Shown here: piece after piece, positions 33,428-47,125 of the stretch
How positions within the stretch are numbered: the stretch's first letter is position 1
Layout of the letters: each line of letters begins with the position of its first letter
Source: Porodaedalea pini
Lineage: Eukaryota; Basidiomycota; Agaricomycetes; Hymenochaetales; Hymenochaetaceae
Length of the DNA stretch: 64,000 nucleotides
Assembly: GCA_002794775.1 (NCBI GenBank)
Contig: NBAY01000036.1
Coordinates: forward strand, 124,001-188,000
Reading direction: 5' to 3'
Translations under genes and position numbers: made by a program
The notes under the pieces: model-generated
Databases searched by the model: none
What the model was told of the DNA's origin: nothing
What the model saw: only the letters and a program-made list of their open reading frames with translations

Positions 33428-35717
33428 TCAGGCTTTGAGTGCGCCGACTCGCTGCCGCTTCGCTTGCGTAATTCTGTGGATCTCCTCCCGCTTTCCGAAG
33501 TCGGAATCGTGCAGTTCCTGGTGCGGTGGGGTCAAGAAGGTCAGAAGGTCAGAAGATCAGAAGGTTACAAGATCGGATGATGGGGAGACGGTATATATGT
33601 TGGAATGCGGGAAAGGCGGAAAATTAGGACATGGAGAACGTGACATGGCTCGCAGCTTGAGAGACGCGATGCGTTTACGGCACGGGATGGTTGGATGGAG
33701 ACGTACCATGTTGGCGAGCCGCTTGGCTGTGGCGACGGCGTTCAGCTTCTCAAGCACCTTGCCTTCCGGAAGGCACATCTCGCCCAGCTTCGTTTCTAAC
33801 AAGGATGAGTGATTGCGTAAGGCACCGGAGAACGAAGAAGCTTACTGATTCGCTCCTCAATCTTCATCACCCGCTCCTCATCGCGCTCCGTCACGAAGCT
33901 GACCGCAAGGCCGGCGCGGCCCCTACGCGCCGTGCGCCCGACGCGGTGCGTGTACTCCTCCGGCTCCTGCGGCATGTCCCAATTCACGACGAGCGCGACA
34001 TCGTCGACATCCAGTCCGCGCGCGCCGACGTCCGTGCATACGAGCACGGGCACGACGCGTGCGCGGAACAGCCCCAGCGCTGTCAGCCGCGCCCGCTGTG
34101 TGAGGCGCGAATGCAGCGCGGTGCTCCGCACGCCGAGCGTCTGAAGCAGCGCCGCGAGGTATGCGGCAGTCCGCGTGCGCGCGCAGAAAATGATCGTAGG
34201 TGGAGGTTGTTCTATTGCGTCTGCATCGTGTTCTTGAGCACCTGCACCTTGCTTGCGGGTCTTGGACGAGTTTGGCTTGGACTTTTTGGATCGCTTGACG
34301 GGTTCTGGTGGCGCTTGCCGGAGGTGCACGATGCTGTCGGGAGGGTTACAGAGGAGATGGAACAGGTAGGGCTCGCGAACATGCGAAGGAACAAGGATGT
34401 AGCACTGTTCGAGCGTTTCGACTGTTTCTACCCTATATTCGATGGGGAAAAAAAATCAACTCGAAGTCATCAAGGAACATTATTGACCACTTACGCAGTA
34501 GACATTCTATGCACGAATGGCTTTTGCTTCCCCGGACGAGGAGGGGTTGTGATCAAGGCTTCGATGGACTCGGTCATTGTCGCTGTAAAGAGACAAGTCT
34601 GCCTCTCTTTCGGAAGTACATTAAATAAATGAGCCAGTTCCGGAGCAAAGGTCGGCGTGAGTAGACGATCGGCCTCATCAAGTACCTACAAAAGATAATC
34701 AGAAGACTGCTAAGTAAAGGCGACCGTGGAACTGACTCACGAGGAACTTGACTCGCGACAAATCCCACTCGCCACTTGAACTCCTAAGATGGTCGACTAT
34801 ACGCCCAGGCGTCGCGACCACAACATGTGGCCGGTTGTTTAGCTCGATGGCCTGCGCGATCATGTCCATGCCGCCGACAATGACGGCCGTCTGGATGTTG
34901 AACGGTGCGCCCAGAACAGCGAATTGCTCAGATATCTGGAAGGCGAGCTCTCTAGAAAAGCTTCAATGAAGTTATGACAGAGTGAGAAGGAATGAAAACT
35001 TACCGAGTGGGTGTTAATACCAGAGCATAAATTCCGTACGGGTCGACGGACAGCTTTTGTAGTATAGGGAGCGCGAACGCGATGGTCTTTCCCGAACCTG
35101 TCTTGGCATTTCCAACACAGTCTCTGCCTTCATAAGTTTGATAAGGTTTAAAGCATGCAAGGAAAGAGAAGAAAAATAAAACTACCGTCTAGTAATGGAG
35201 GAATACACGCTGCCTGGACTTCCGTCGGCGAGCGAATAGACATGCTCGCGAGGGAAGCTACGAGAGCTTTGGACGCTCCGAGGTCTGCGAAAGATGCTGG
35301 AGACTCTGGCGCTGAAGAGTTTGGCAGTGGCTTCTTCTCTAGTACTCGGGCTGTTGCAGGTAGATGCATTCGAGACGACGCTTCGACGGCTGGAACGCTA
35401 CCAGTAAGCTGCGTGCGTACCGCAGCCCTCGCCCTTTCATCTTCCTCATCCTCCTCCTCATTATCATTCCCTGAACCTCCGTCTTCTAAGCCGTCGGATT
35501 CATCATTGTCGTCAGATACACTATTCAGACTTGAAGGTCCAGCTACGTGCTTGCGGTCCTCGTCGGTCTCGTCGAAGCCAGTAAACGACTCGTCCTCTCC
35601 TGGCTCATCTTCAGCTTGTAATCTGCGTCGTTTGCTCCGTGGTTCCGGGTCTTCGATACGTCGTAGAAGGTCATCTGTACTGAGTTCGTTGATATGCTGT
35701 TTGTCTTTTCTTGCCAT
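33428..35717 (-). CDS. DBP8: DEAD-box RNA helicase DBP8 (DDX49)
   Basis: Seven exons (35186-35717, 35004-35121, 34741-34951, 34495-34685, 33846-34432, 33707-33795, 33428-33517) total 605 residues. All core motifs are present in order: Q motif in '[20 protein letters not shown]', motif I AKTGSGKT, Ia TPTRELA, Ib TPGRI, II DEAD, III TAT (as in DBP8), [31 protein letters not shown]. The tail '[20 protein letters not shown]' and '[15 protein letters not shown]' fits DBP8/DDX49, which acts in 18S rRNA maturation in the nucleolus. The N-terminal 120 residues are acidic and low-complexity. A charged insert ([16 protein letters not shown]) precedes motif IV. The acceptor at 35122 gives LLDDCVGNAK, where the family usually has LLxGRDCxGNAK. 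Confidence 0.9.
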
Positions 35718-35969
35718 TGTTGAGAGTAAATGAGCGTGCAGCGAGACGCAAGTCAGAGATTTCACAAGTTTCTCGCTGCCCGCTTTCGGAGATCGACGAA
35801 ATTTTGACTCGACTCCGATCAACCACCAAAACACGCAACGTTCACTCGTCAGTGCTGCTCCCGTCCACCTTGCAGCCACAAACACTCTGAAAAATGCGTA
35901 CGATACATTACTGAGATTTAGTTGCTATCTATCTCTGAAGGAAAATCGTGATCTTTCTTCATTTACCAT
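35718..35969. promoter_or_regulatory. Compact divergent promoter DBP8/SUA5
   Basis: Only 252 bp separate the two start codons of DBP8 (minus) and SUA5 (plus). The longest open frame on the minus strand extends upstream of the DBP8 ATG, but family length favours 35717. Confidence 0.6.
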
Positions 35970-37310
35970 GTGCATTGGATGAACGCACTGCTCAAGGTTC
36001 TGACTCCTCGACATTTGTACAATTTCTTCAAATTGCCTTCTTCCCAGCACTCTGTATTATCAAAAATGCCCACTATGTCACCCGAGTCGAGCGTACAAGT
36101 GTTACAGTGTGATCTCGCATCGATCACATTCCCCACGTCTCTGGATTCACCCGACCTACCGGAGGTATCATCGGCGAGGACGCTGGATGCGCTCAAGCTA
36201 GCAGCGCGCCATCTCGTAGACCTCGAAGACGTAGTGGCATTTCCAACAGAGACAGTCTACGGCCTCGGCGCCAACGCGCTCTCCCCCACCGCCGTGTCGC
36301 GCATATTCTCCACGAAGGGCCGCCCGCAGGACAACCCGCTCATCGTGCATATCTCCTCTCTCCCGATGCTCCATCGCATCCTCCCGCAGGGGTATGCTCT
36401 CCCGCCCGTGTATCGCGCGCTGGTGTCCGAATTCTGGCCTGGCCCGCTCACGCTGCTTTTCCCTGCGGACCCGGCGATCATCCCGCTCGCCGTGACGGCG
36501 GGCCACCCGAGCGTCGCGGTGCGCATGCCCGCGCATCCGGTCGCGCGGGCGCTGATCGCACTCGCGGGGACACCGCTCGCGGCGCCGAGCGCGAACTCGT
36601 CGGGAAAGCCCAGTGCGACGCGTGCGGAGCATGTGTCGAGCGACCTCGGCGCGACGGGGCGGCTGCGTCTGATTCTCGATGGCGGGGCCTGCCCTGTCGG
36701 CGTGGAGAGTACTGTTGTCGATGGGCTCGGGGCAGATGGGAACTTGCGCGTGCTGAGGCCCGGTGGCGTCACTGTCGAGGAGCTAAAGCGACTTGTGGAT
36801 ACTTCAGACTTGGAGGAGGAAGCGAGGCCGAAGGTGCTCGTGCACCGACGAGATTACGAGGATACGGAGATGGAGAGTGCACCTACCACGCCTGGGATGA
36901 AGTACCGGCACTATTCTCCATCTGTGCCAGTTGTACTGCTTATGACTACCTCGAAGCCTCCGGGCAGCGAGACATCCACTTCCTTCTCTGACGCACTCGC
37001 CTCGCTCGTCGAAGCACATATGCAGCCCCAGTCCAGTGCAAGTCCTAAATTCGGGCTGCTCGCCCCATCCGACTCGCCGCTCCTCCGCCAACTGGCCTCA
37101 GGGAGCTTCTCGGTCACGCACTTCCCGCTCGGACCGCGCGCAGACCCTGCAACGAGCGCTGCGCGCCTTTTCGACGGGCTTTTGACACTGGAGAAGAATA
37201 GTGCGGAGATTATCCTTGTTGAGGAGATCCCTGAGGAGCGAGAGGGACTAGCGTTCATGAATCGTGCGAGGAAGGCTGCGGGTTCGCTCGTCTATTTGCG
37301 CGGCGATTGA
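35970..37310 (+). CDS. SUA5: Threonylcarbamoyl-AMP synthase SUA5
   Basis: Single exon, 446 residues. The YrdC/Sua5 domain (about 60-270) has 'VVAFPTETVYGLGANAL', the K-x-R motif in 'STKGRPQDNPLIVHI', 'FWPGPLTLLF', 'VAVRMPAHPVARALI' and the SxN motif in 'APSANSSGKPSAT'. The linker contains 'APTTPGMKYRHYSP', hallmark of full-length Sua5. A C-terminal Sua5 domain follows (about 330-446). It makes threonylcarbamoyl-AMP for the t6A37 base of ANN-decoding tRNAs. An in-frame second ATG at 36066 (residue 33) would remove a basic, amphipathic-looking N-terminus; dual mitochondrial and cytosolic products from the two starts are possible but not shown. Confidence 0.95.
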   Translation: MHWMNALLKVLTPRHLYNFFKLPSSQHSVLSKMPTMSPESSVQVLQCDLASITFPTSLDSPDLPEVSSARTLDALKLAARHLVDLEDVVAFPTETVYGLGANALSPTAVSRIFSTKGRPQDNPLIVHISSLPMLHRILPQGYALPPVYRALVSEFWPGPLTLLFPADPAIIPLAVTAGHPSVAVRMPAHPVARALIALAGTPLAAPSANSSGKPSATRAEHVSSDLGATGRLRLILDGGACPVGVESTVVDGLGADGNLRVLRPGGVTVEELKRLVDTSDLEEEARPKVLVHRRDYEDTEMESAPTTPGMKYRHYSPSVPVVLLMTTSKPPGSETSTSFSDALASLVEAHMQPQSSASPKFGLLAPSDSPLLRQLASGSFSVTHFPLGPRADPATSAARLFDGLLTLEKNSAEIILVEEIPEEREGLAFMNRARKAAGSLVYLRGD

Positions 37311-37849
37311 TTATATGCTTGAATGCATACCATCGTCGACTACACTGTTTCGGTGAGATAAAGGCTGGACATCTGCAGCGAACTACAGTATTGTGGGTAT
37401 GATACATGCGACATTCCGTTCATAGACGTAATTGTAGATGGTAGGTAGCTTATAACATGTTTATGCTTTGACATCTGCATAGAGCAATTCTCGACGGTCG
37501 ACCTTGAACGACATTGAATGTACAGAAGTTTTTGGCAACCTCCGCCTTACAAAAGGATCACAGGCCTAGGTACTTCAGCTCGCCAATATTGACGCCATCA
37601 TGTAGGTACGTTTTATTCTAGAGGACGCAGATGATTCGTTTTTATGGAGCATTGTCATATTGAAAGTCTTTCTGCGAACCACAGAAATAAATGAAATTAA
37701 ATCAGACCTTCAACGCAACTCGTACAAAGATTGTAACACTCGAAAGTTTAGCAAGCCATACGTAAATCAAATCGAGCAGCATATCAAATTTTGAAATTTG
37801 CAAGCCCTGCGCTTCATCTGCACCAATGGGCCGCTAATGGGAGGTAAAT
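37311..37849. other. Convergent 3' intergenic region
   Basis: Between SUA5 and the zinc-knuckle gene, AT-rich with no ORF of note. It likely holds both 3' UTRs. Confidence 0.4.
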
Positions 37850-38640
37850 CTAGACAACGACCTCCGCGTTTTCCGGACACTCCCTCGCAATCTGGTCTTG
37901 GTGTTAACATGTTATTTTCAGAGATTGTGAGGTAGAGCTACGCACGTGGCCTGCGTGCTGGCATTTGTAGCAAGTCTTGCTTCTGTTGGGATTGGCCGCA
38001 GGCCCGGTTGCCACAATGACTTGGTCACTGATGCTCGTTCCGGGAGGAGCAAGGCAGTCCCTGGAATAGAAGTTAAGCTTTGGGTCCAATGGTGAAGGAC
38101 AAGTCGACTCGCTTAGACATGTGGTTATATCCACCGCAGCGGAAACACCTCACTGGCGGGAGGGTCGCGGTGTTCAACGAACGGCCCGCAGCGGGCGCAC
38201 GCGCTGTAAAACCTCCCGCACCGACTGGGCAAACACGAGCGATATGACCGAAGCGACCGCAGCTCTGAGATCAGGTTACACGACAGACGCATATAAGCGA
38301 CCTATCTATGCCTCCATACAAGTCTTAGATGAGGACGTACGTAGCACTTCTGGTTGTTCCCTTGCAACCTCAGAGTAGGGCATTCGGACTGGATATGGCC
38401 GACTCCTTTACAGAAGTAGCATTGCTTCTTGTCGACCGACCGCTCCTCCGGGCACGCTGAGGCCTCATGACCTGGCTGGCGACAGTTGTAGCAAAGACGC
38501 TCCTCCGAGGTGCAATTTTCGGCAATGTGTCCCACTAGCAAAAAAAGGTGAATATTTTGAGCACGACTTCTGGAGCATGTAGACGACTACGCACGATTTC
38601 CGCACTTGTAGCAGTTCTTCCTCGAAGCTGGAAAAGACAT
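37850..38640 (-). CDS. GIS2: CCHC zinc-knuckle protein, GIS2/CNBP type
   Basis: Exons 38595-38640, 38341-38534, 38119-38264, 37946-38060 and 37850-37891 give 180 residues. Knuckles (CX2CX4HX4C) are CYKCGNLGHIAENC, CYNCRQPGHEASAC, CYFCKGVGHIQSEC, CYSCGRFGHIARVC and, last, CYKCQHAGHIAREC. GIS2/CNBP proteins bind G-rich single-stranded nucleic acid and mRNA and affect translation. The fifth knuckle, expected as CFRCGG.NH....C, is spoiled. The only GT donor that keeps frame (38118) yields CFRCGGYNHMDC, two residues short. An ancestral donor may have been lost or there may be an assembly error. Confidence 0.85.
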
Positions 38641-41506
38641 CACTGTTCTTTCCTTCTCTTCCTTAGTCCCGATCCCAGACAACTACGTAATCAAACCTCG
38701 CACACACTTCCCTCGTCCTCTGTCCTCGTTTCTGCTCGTCCGACCCTCGTGAGCTCTGCGGCGCGGATGGCGATGGTAGGGGAAGATAAGTTAAAGCGAT
38801 GAGTAAGCAAGCGCAATCGTCCTTTGACCTAGGCAATCACGTGCATTCAAAATCTCACGCGACGCGTCTGTTTGCTTCGACTCATCCGTACTCAGATGAC
38901 TGCTCCTGTGCTTGATTCACCATCTGGCTCTACCCAGTTTCATCTTGCACACCATTCAAGTAGACGCCCAAGTATTATTGTGATCATTCCAGTCGACGGA
39001 AGGCCACATATCTTGAATCGTCTTTAAAAGAGCTGTGGCATCTCCGGGATGACCGACAACCGCTGTTAGAGGGTTTCCCCAAGTTCAAGCTTCTGTATCG
39101 AGTATAACGTTTTAGAAAACCTTAAAAACAGATATCTGTGTCTCTTGGTCCTCCCCGCATCTCTGACTCGGTGCGATGTAATGCCTTTTAGGCTCGTTTC
39201 AAGGTCAAACATGAGCCTTGTTTCTGTCTTCGAGCTGATTCTCTATTTTATTTGTATGCCTGCGCGCTTCGTGATGCTATTTGGGGCCAACTATTCAAGT
39301 TATGGTGGTACCATCTGTAGATAAATTTTGGCATTGGTCATTAAGACATGAGCGGGTAATCACTGTCGACCAGAATGGCCGCTTGGCCGCTGACAAGCAT
39401 TATGACGAAGGTTGAAACACTTATGGCTATCTCCGGGAAGGCTCTCCTATTCTGAAAGCTCTGTTGCTTTCTTCTTCCAACTACTGCCTCCTCTCAAGGA
39501 TTGCACTTTGCAGTGAAACATTCCTTCGTTCTTGCAGGTGCAAATAGCACTTAACGAACTTAAGCATTCGGGAATATCGGAGAAGACCTCTACCGTGGCA
39601 TGTTACATATTCCTTGGGAATCGCTACGTCAAGTAAGCAAATTTCAACCTTGATGTCACCTTACCGAGGACTTAACGATCTCCCCTACGGTCGCTGTCAG
39701 AGCGCCTGAGCGTCGTCGACTTCAATACTCGCCGTTTTACTAGGATAATATAAAGCACTCTCTGCCTCCCGACGATACGGATGGCAATTAGACGCTGAAC
39801 ATCAGGGTCAACGGCACATCTACTGTCGACATGCGATCCAATTGCTTCTGGATTCCTAACGAGCTTACGTCGTGAGTCTGCAGCGTGCAGCGAGGACTTG
39901 GCCATCTAAAAACCGGTCCCTTTGGTAAGCACCGCGCACGCTTGCATCTGGGTATATTCTAGTGCTCAACTCGAACTTTTAAACAGTCCCGATTACGTGC
40001 AAGCACACCTCTGAATCTCTGTCCGTCATTTTTTGCCATAAGGTGGGGGCGATGCTAGTGCACAGGAGCTCCTTCCGGCCTGTCCCAAACTTAGAACACG
40101 GCCATAAAATCTGGCATATCACTCCGTTGGCGCATGGGTGCGTCAGCGAAATCTCAGCTTCATTCCCGCCTATTATTCGAGACAGCGAGAGCCGACCGCG
40201 GTGTCAGGCTTATCGTCGATGCGATTTACTTGTCGATCACTTACCTTGTTGGTGCGTCTCCGCTGATGCTGATGCTGGCAGAGCTACCAGTAGCAGCGGT
40301 GCGACTCGTTACGTTTCGACTCTCAAACTGTGAGTTACGACAGCAAGGTGTATGCGCTGGCAAGTGGTGGACCTAACACATTTACTGACTCCATGTGATC
40401 TCTTGTCAAACTCCGTTTAGCTGAGCGAGACTCCGATCTACAACACACACTGTCGGCAGAACACTTGTTAGGACACACTCTTCAAGTAGCAGGTGAGGAT
40501 ATTGATCACGACGAACCTGTATACGATGCTAAGCGGCTTTGTCCGTCCAGGCCTCCGTTCCTTTTAGTCTCAGTTCCGTGCTTCCTTTCACTCGAATTTG
40601 TCCAAGCAATGAGGTCTTTTCAATGCAGGTACTTTTTCCTTCAGCATTTAAATTTGAAAACAGCTGAAGAATCTCAAATCTGCAGTCGGAGAAAATCTTT
40701 GAGCGAGAGCGGACTTACGCTAGAGGGGTGAATTTGAATTGTGAGTTTGTCTTTAGTCAAAGATAATGCGAAATATTCACCTGGCGTTAAGATCCTATCC
40801 CCACCGCAAGCGGCGCCCGAGCTATTGCCTGGTCTGCCCGTCTCGGAATGATCATTCTGAAGCGCGAGCTCAAATCACCGAAACAAGGCAATAGGTATTT
40901 TCAGTTGGAGAATCTTTCTACGGGACAACCTGATTCAAAATGACTCCCAAATTATCACAGGTCATAGCAAATCTGAAAACGAAAAGTATATCGAAGATTC
41001 CGCTGCGCTTACGGTTTGTGGGTCCAAACGATGCATGCATACACGTGTGTACTGAATCCAAATACCCATGATAGGAAATCTGTTTCTCTATAGCTGGAAT
41101 ATATGAGATACGGAGAGTACGGACGTCGTAGACTTCCGATTAGCTTCTGGAAAAGCTAGCGCCTAGGTTCCAATAGACGCTGGGTACGGAGAGCGATGTC
41201 ATTCGCATCAGGCATAACCCTGCCTTCCGTTCTCCGAGCCCGCGAATATGCTGCTAGTTGGGTGCAGTCTACTCTGTTGATCACATCGCTAAGTATCTGT
41301 TTTACCGCTTTTTGCTAGTCATACGAGGGGCCCTGAACAGCTTACTGGTCAATACCAATCTTCAGCAATACCGACTCAGGACCGTGAATAACAAAATAAC
41401 TGGGATGCGTATAAGAAGGCTCTCGAAAACTCTGAAAATGCATCGTCAACCGCTCAGAAATCTCGCAGCTGCTCCTCGATTCCTATCTTCTACTTGGTAG
41501 CCCAGC
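38641..41506. other. 2.9-kb stretch with no recognisable gene
   Basis: Short overlapping ORFs only, the largest 96 codons (40043-40333), none with a motif. CpG content and composition are gene-island-like and not repeat-like, so a decayed gene or long non-coding transcript is possible but unsupported. Confidence 0.45.
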
Positions 41507-42317
41507 ATGTCGAACCCGTCCTTGACACACAGCAACCCGTTCATCCAAGGCGGTTGGGATGCTGAGAATTCTTGGCCCAATGACGGTTCCTTCACCCCCG
41601 GCTCATCGCACTCGTCCGGCTCCTCTGGGAGTGGAGGATCCACTGGCCGCTGGGTCCCTGCGCAAACTGCATTCGGGGTACTCCCTCTCGCTGCGACGCC
41701 AGGAGCCCTGCCGCCGGGCCTCCTAGGAGCGCCGATTACTTTTCGCTTCATGGCGTCTGGGAACCAGACAAACCTGGCGTTCGTAGGCCCAAACTACCGT
41801 GCGTGCTACCGCATCCGCACGAACAACACGCACTCGTATATATCCGTGCCGCAGGGCAACCTGGCGACGCTCTGCTGGACAGGCATAGAGCCAACCGTCG
41901 AGCGCGGTGGACGAACCTTCCGTGCTTCCGAGTACTTGCGTGAGTCGCGTGATGCGCAAGGACGGAGGTAGGAACTCTTGCTTGTTCTCGTGGTAGTGAT
42001 GATTAATGATGGACTCAAATTGTAGAATCAAAGTAATGATAGTCGAGGGACGCGAGTTTGCCTGGACATACGACCAGAAAGGATTTTACGTGAGCTTAAA
42101 AATTCCCTCTCCGAACCGGACCTGTTACTTGACGCGCCTTTTTCGATCTTCCTAGATCCATCCTGCCAATAATATGGCGCAAATCTTGGGATTCGTGTAC
42201 AACAGCTACGGTGTTGAGCTCAAAGTTGTTGCGAACGGGCTATCGACCGAGATGCTGAACTGCATCGTCATTGCCATCGTCATGATGCAAGGCAAGATGT
42301 TCGTCGGGCTACGCTAA
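41507..42317 (+). CDS. Small conserved protein, DUF6593-like
   Basis: Exons 41507-41967, 42026-42089 and 42156-42317 give 228 residues. After a Gly/Ser-rich N-terminus the strand-rich part reads 'PITFRFMASGNQTNLAFVGP', 'ACYRIRTNNTHSYISVPQGN', 'TLCWTGIEPTVERGG', 'KVMIVEGREFAWTYDQKGFY', ending in the hydrophobic 'EMLNCIVIAIVMMQGKMF'. The pattern of repeated beta-strands with W-x-G-x-x-P resembles the basidiomycete DUF6593 family, of unknown function. Assignment is by memory of the family pattern and is moderate. All splice phases close. Confidence 0.7.
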
Positions 42318-43760
42318 GCGTGAAGCCTGGGTGGGCACACTCCGCCCTGTCCTAGCGGACCTAATACTAGAATGCCGTTCGGTTCGGTGAAGAGAGGGCC
42401 GGATCGCCTCGAAAGTAGAGTCTAAAAGGCTGAAAAGCCTATCTAATCACTGTCCCAGATGCTTGTTTAATCCCCGTACGCTGTTCAAATATATTAGCAC
42501 GTTAATCTAGAATCCAAGTGAATAACTGGCGGACTATCACCTCTCCCCACCATCTGATCTCATTGCATATAATTTGATTTTCTGGACTCCTCTACACCTG
42601 GTTTCCGAGCAGCTTAGTGCGTATAAGGCCTCGAGATTTCCCGCGGAAAATCTGCAGATTATGCAGTGACCTTGTGGGCGGCACAGAGTACCTGTTGTCA
42701 GTTACAGATAGTGAGCGGTCCGTAATGAAATCTCTTCAGAGTCAGATAGTGCTGACTATGTCTGATGGGGAGGGAGTCATGGCGTTATTAGAATGCTGCT
42801 TTTAAGAGAAATATACCTGTACCTCAGGTAGGCGCGGGCATCCGGAGCTCTCGGCGATGGGCTCGGTGAACTCTACCCGGCGCACTGACGACATGTTGTA
42901 CACGCGGAGCAGCGCCTCAAAGTAGGAGTACCACACTGTTTGATCCGGATGTTGTAATTTGTTATTCAGACATTGGTCTCCCGATAGAATATGACCTCGA
43001 AAGCAACCGGGCTTTGGTAAAATTCAGAATATTTGTCTTTCGCAGTGTCCAGTCTCTGTCCCTCCTTCTGAGCCTACTAGTACTAATCGACATCGGTCAT
43101 TGTAGAAAAAGAAGGAAGGCGCAAGCACACAATAAACATGTCGGAAATTATCACAGACAAACTCACGATATTCGGGACACAACTGAAACCCGAAATGGGC
43201 AATACGAGACATATCTTGTACTAGTTGTAGTGCACAAACCTGTGCTTGGATTAGCTTCCATTCCGTGTGATACTCACCGTCGGCGATCTGGATCTGCATG
43301 CAAATCCGATGGTACCTAGGATTGAGCAGTGCCTTCAGATAAACCTAGACGAGCCGTCGGGATTCGTCTTATTTGGAGGACGACTCCGAATTATTTGTGC
43401 AGCGCCGACATCCGACACCGAGCAGCAAGCGGGGGAAGCATGAGGTACGAAGAGGGTCCCAATATCCGATATACTATGGGTGGAAAAAGGTGCCTCCGCA
43501 ACTTATAGCTGAACTGATGCGTCCGATCCAACCTGAAAGTCGAGGTCGCCGCAAGAATGTGCCGTGATGTTAGTTGAAAAAGTCTATGATAGTGAAGTAT
43601 GTAATGTCCCGATGGCAATGCCTATTTTTTTTCAAATTTAGAAACTGACCCTAGGATATCTCTTTCAGATTGAAATTTGGAAGTGGTCAGAGAGATGGCC
43701 TCGGGAGTTAAGAAACATAGAAAGTATGTACTACTTACTGTACTTTTTATTTATAATTGT
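42318..43760. other. 1.4-kb intergenic, no supported gene
   Basis: Overlapping ORFs of 60-100 codons on both strands with no motif. A tRNA gene follows at the right edge. Confidence 0.4.
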
Positions 43761-43843
43761 GGCCGCCTGGCGAAATGGTATCGCGTCTGACTACGATGCT
43801 GTAGCTTATCAGGAGATTGCAGGTTCGAGCCCTGCGGTGGTCA
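43761..43843 (+). tRNA. tRNA-Arg(ACG) with short intron
   Basis: Identical in all stems to the tRNA at 23663-23745 (acceptor GGCCGCC/GGTGGTC, D arm, anticodon ACG, T arm). The intron after base 37 is tgctgtagctt, different from the other two. T-rich tracts follow near 43866-43880. Confidence 0.9.
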
Positions 43844-44465
43844 TGTAATTTATTGCTGTCCAGAATTTTTGCTTTATTTTTGACCTTTACTAATCGGTAG
43901 AAGTATAGCCTTAGGCTGCTTATATGTATGTAATATTTGCTTGTCGACACGTTTGGCACGGACTCACAGACGAGATGAATCATGTTGACGAGAAGGGAAG
44001 GGAAATTGTTATTATCAGCCATTGAGCGAAGAAATGATAGGAATCATAGGAAACGTTTGCTTGTCCAGTGACGCGATCTGGCCTTGCTCAAATAGGATTT
44101 ACTGGCATGATGGTCTCCTATACTATCGATAACATCAATAAAGTATTTAAATTTATGTACGAATCGTCTGACTGAGATGCCGAATACTTAAGACAGCCCG
44201 ACACTAAGCAGCCGCGCCGGACACGATAGCGTAGCATAAAGATAACTTGCCGTCTACTGGGACCCGAAGAAACAAAGTAGACCACCAACATCGTGGAAGA
44301 TTCTTACACACTTTACGTGACCTCAGACACGAGTCTTCTCAAAGCAACATTGCTTATTCTTGCCCTGCATACCAAAAGAACTTCGGTACATTTCAAGTTT
44401 CGGTCTCTTACAATCACTCCGGGATTCCTATTTTCCATTCCGTGTCCTCCATTAGTATTGTAGCC
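43844..44465. other. Intergenic, no gene seen
   Basis: It carries the tRNA 3' flank and the 3' flank of PUT2. A 91-codon ORF on the minus strand (43747-44022) overlaps the tRNA and is fortuitous. Confidence 0.4.
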
Positions 44466-46817
<2,352 letters not shown>

Positions 46818-47125
46818 TTTTCGTCGACGTCTGTGGTGGTAGCAACAGAGGAAGTTGTCGGTGCATCGGAGCTCGCTGAGCAGTACTTATGCATGGCATG
46901 TGCACTTCCGGACTCGCAGACGGATAAACGCGGTACGGCGGTAACTATAAACATGGATAAACATGGCGTGAAACTCAAAATAATAACTCTATGCTACAAA
47001 GCCAGCCTACAGCAATTGAGTAAGGAAAAAGAAAGGATACAATCGATACGGTCAGGAAGATGCGAGGTGTCGTGAATGCCATAAGATCAAGCGCATCCAA
47101 CATATAGCAAGGGCACAGACAAAGT
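46818..47125. other. Intergenic, promoter of PUT2
   Basis: It lies between the start of PUT2 and the stop of the BTB gene, both on the minus strand. No gene is seen. Confidence 0.4.

Noticed and set aside
34000..34632. 313-codon plus-strand ORF (33691-34632)
   Set aside because: Antisense to DBP8 helicase exons with all motifs V-VI; GC-rich shadow frame.
43014..43319. 101-codon ORF and its antisense partner
   Set aside because: No motif, both strands open, and no splice partners found.
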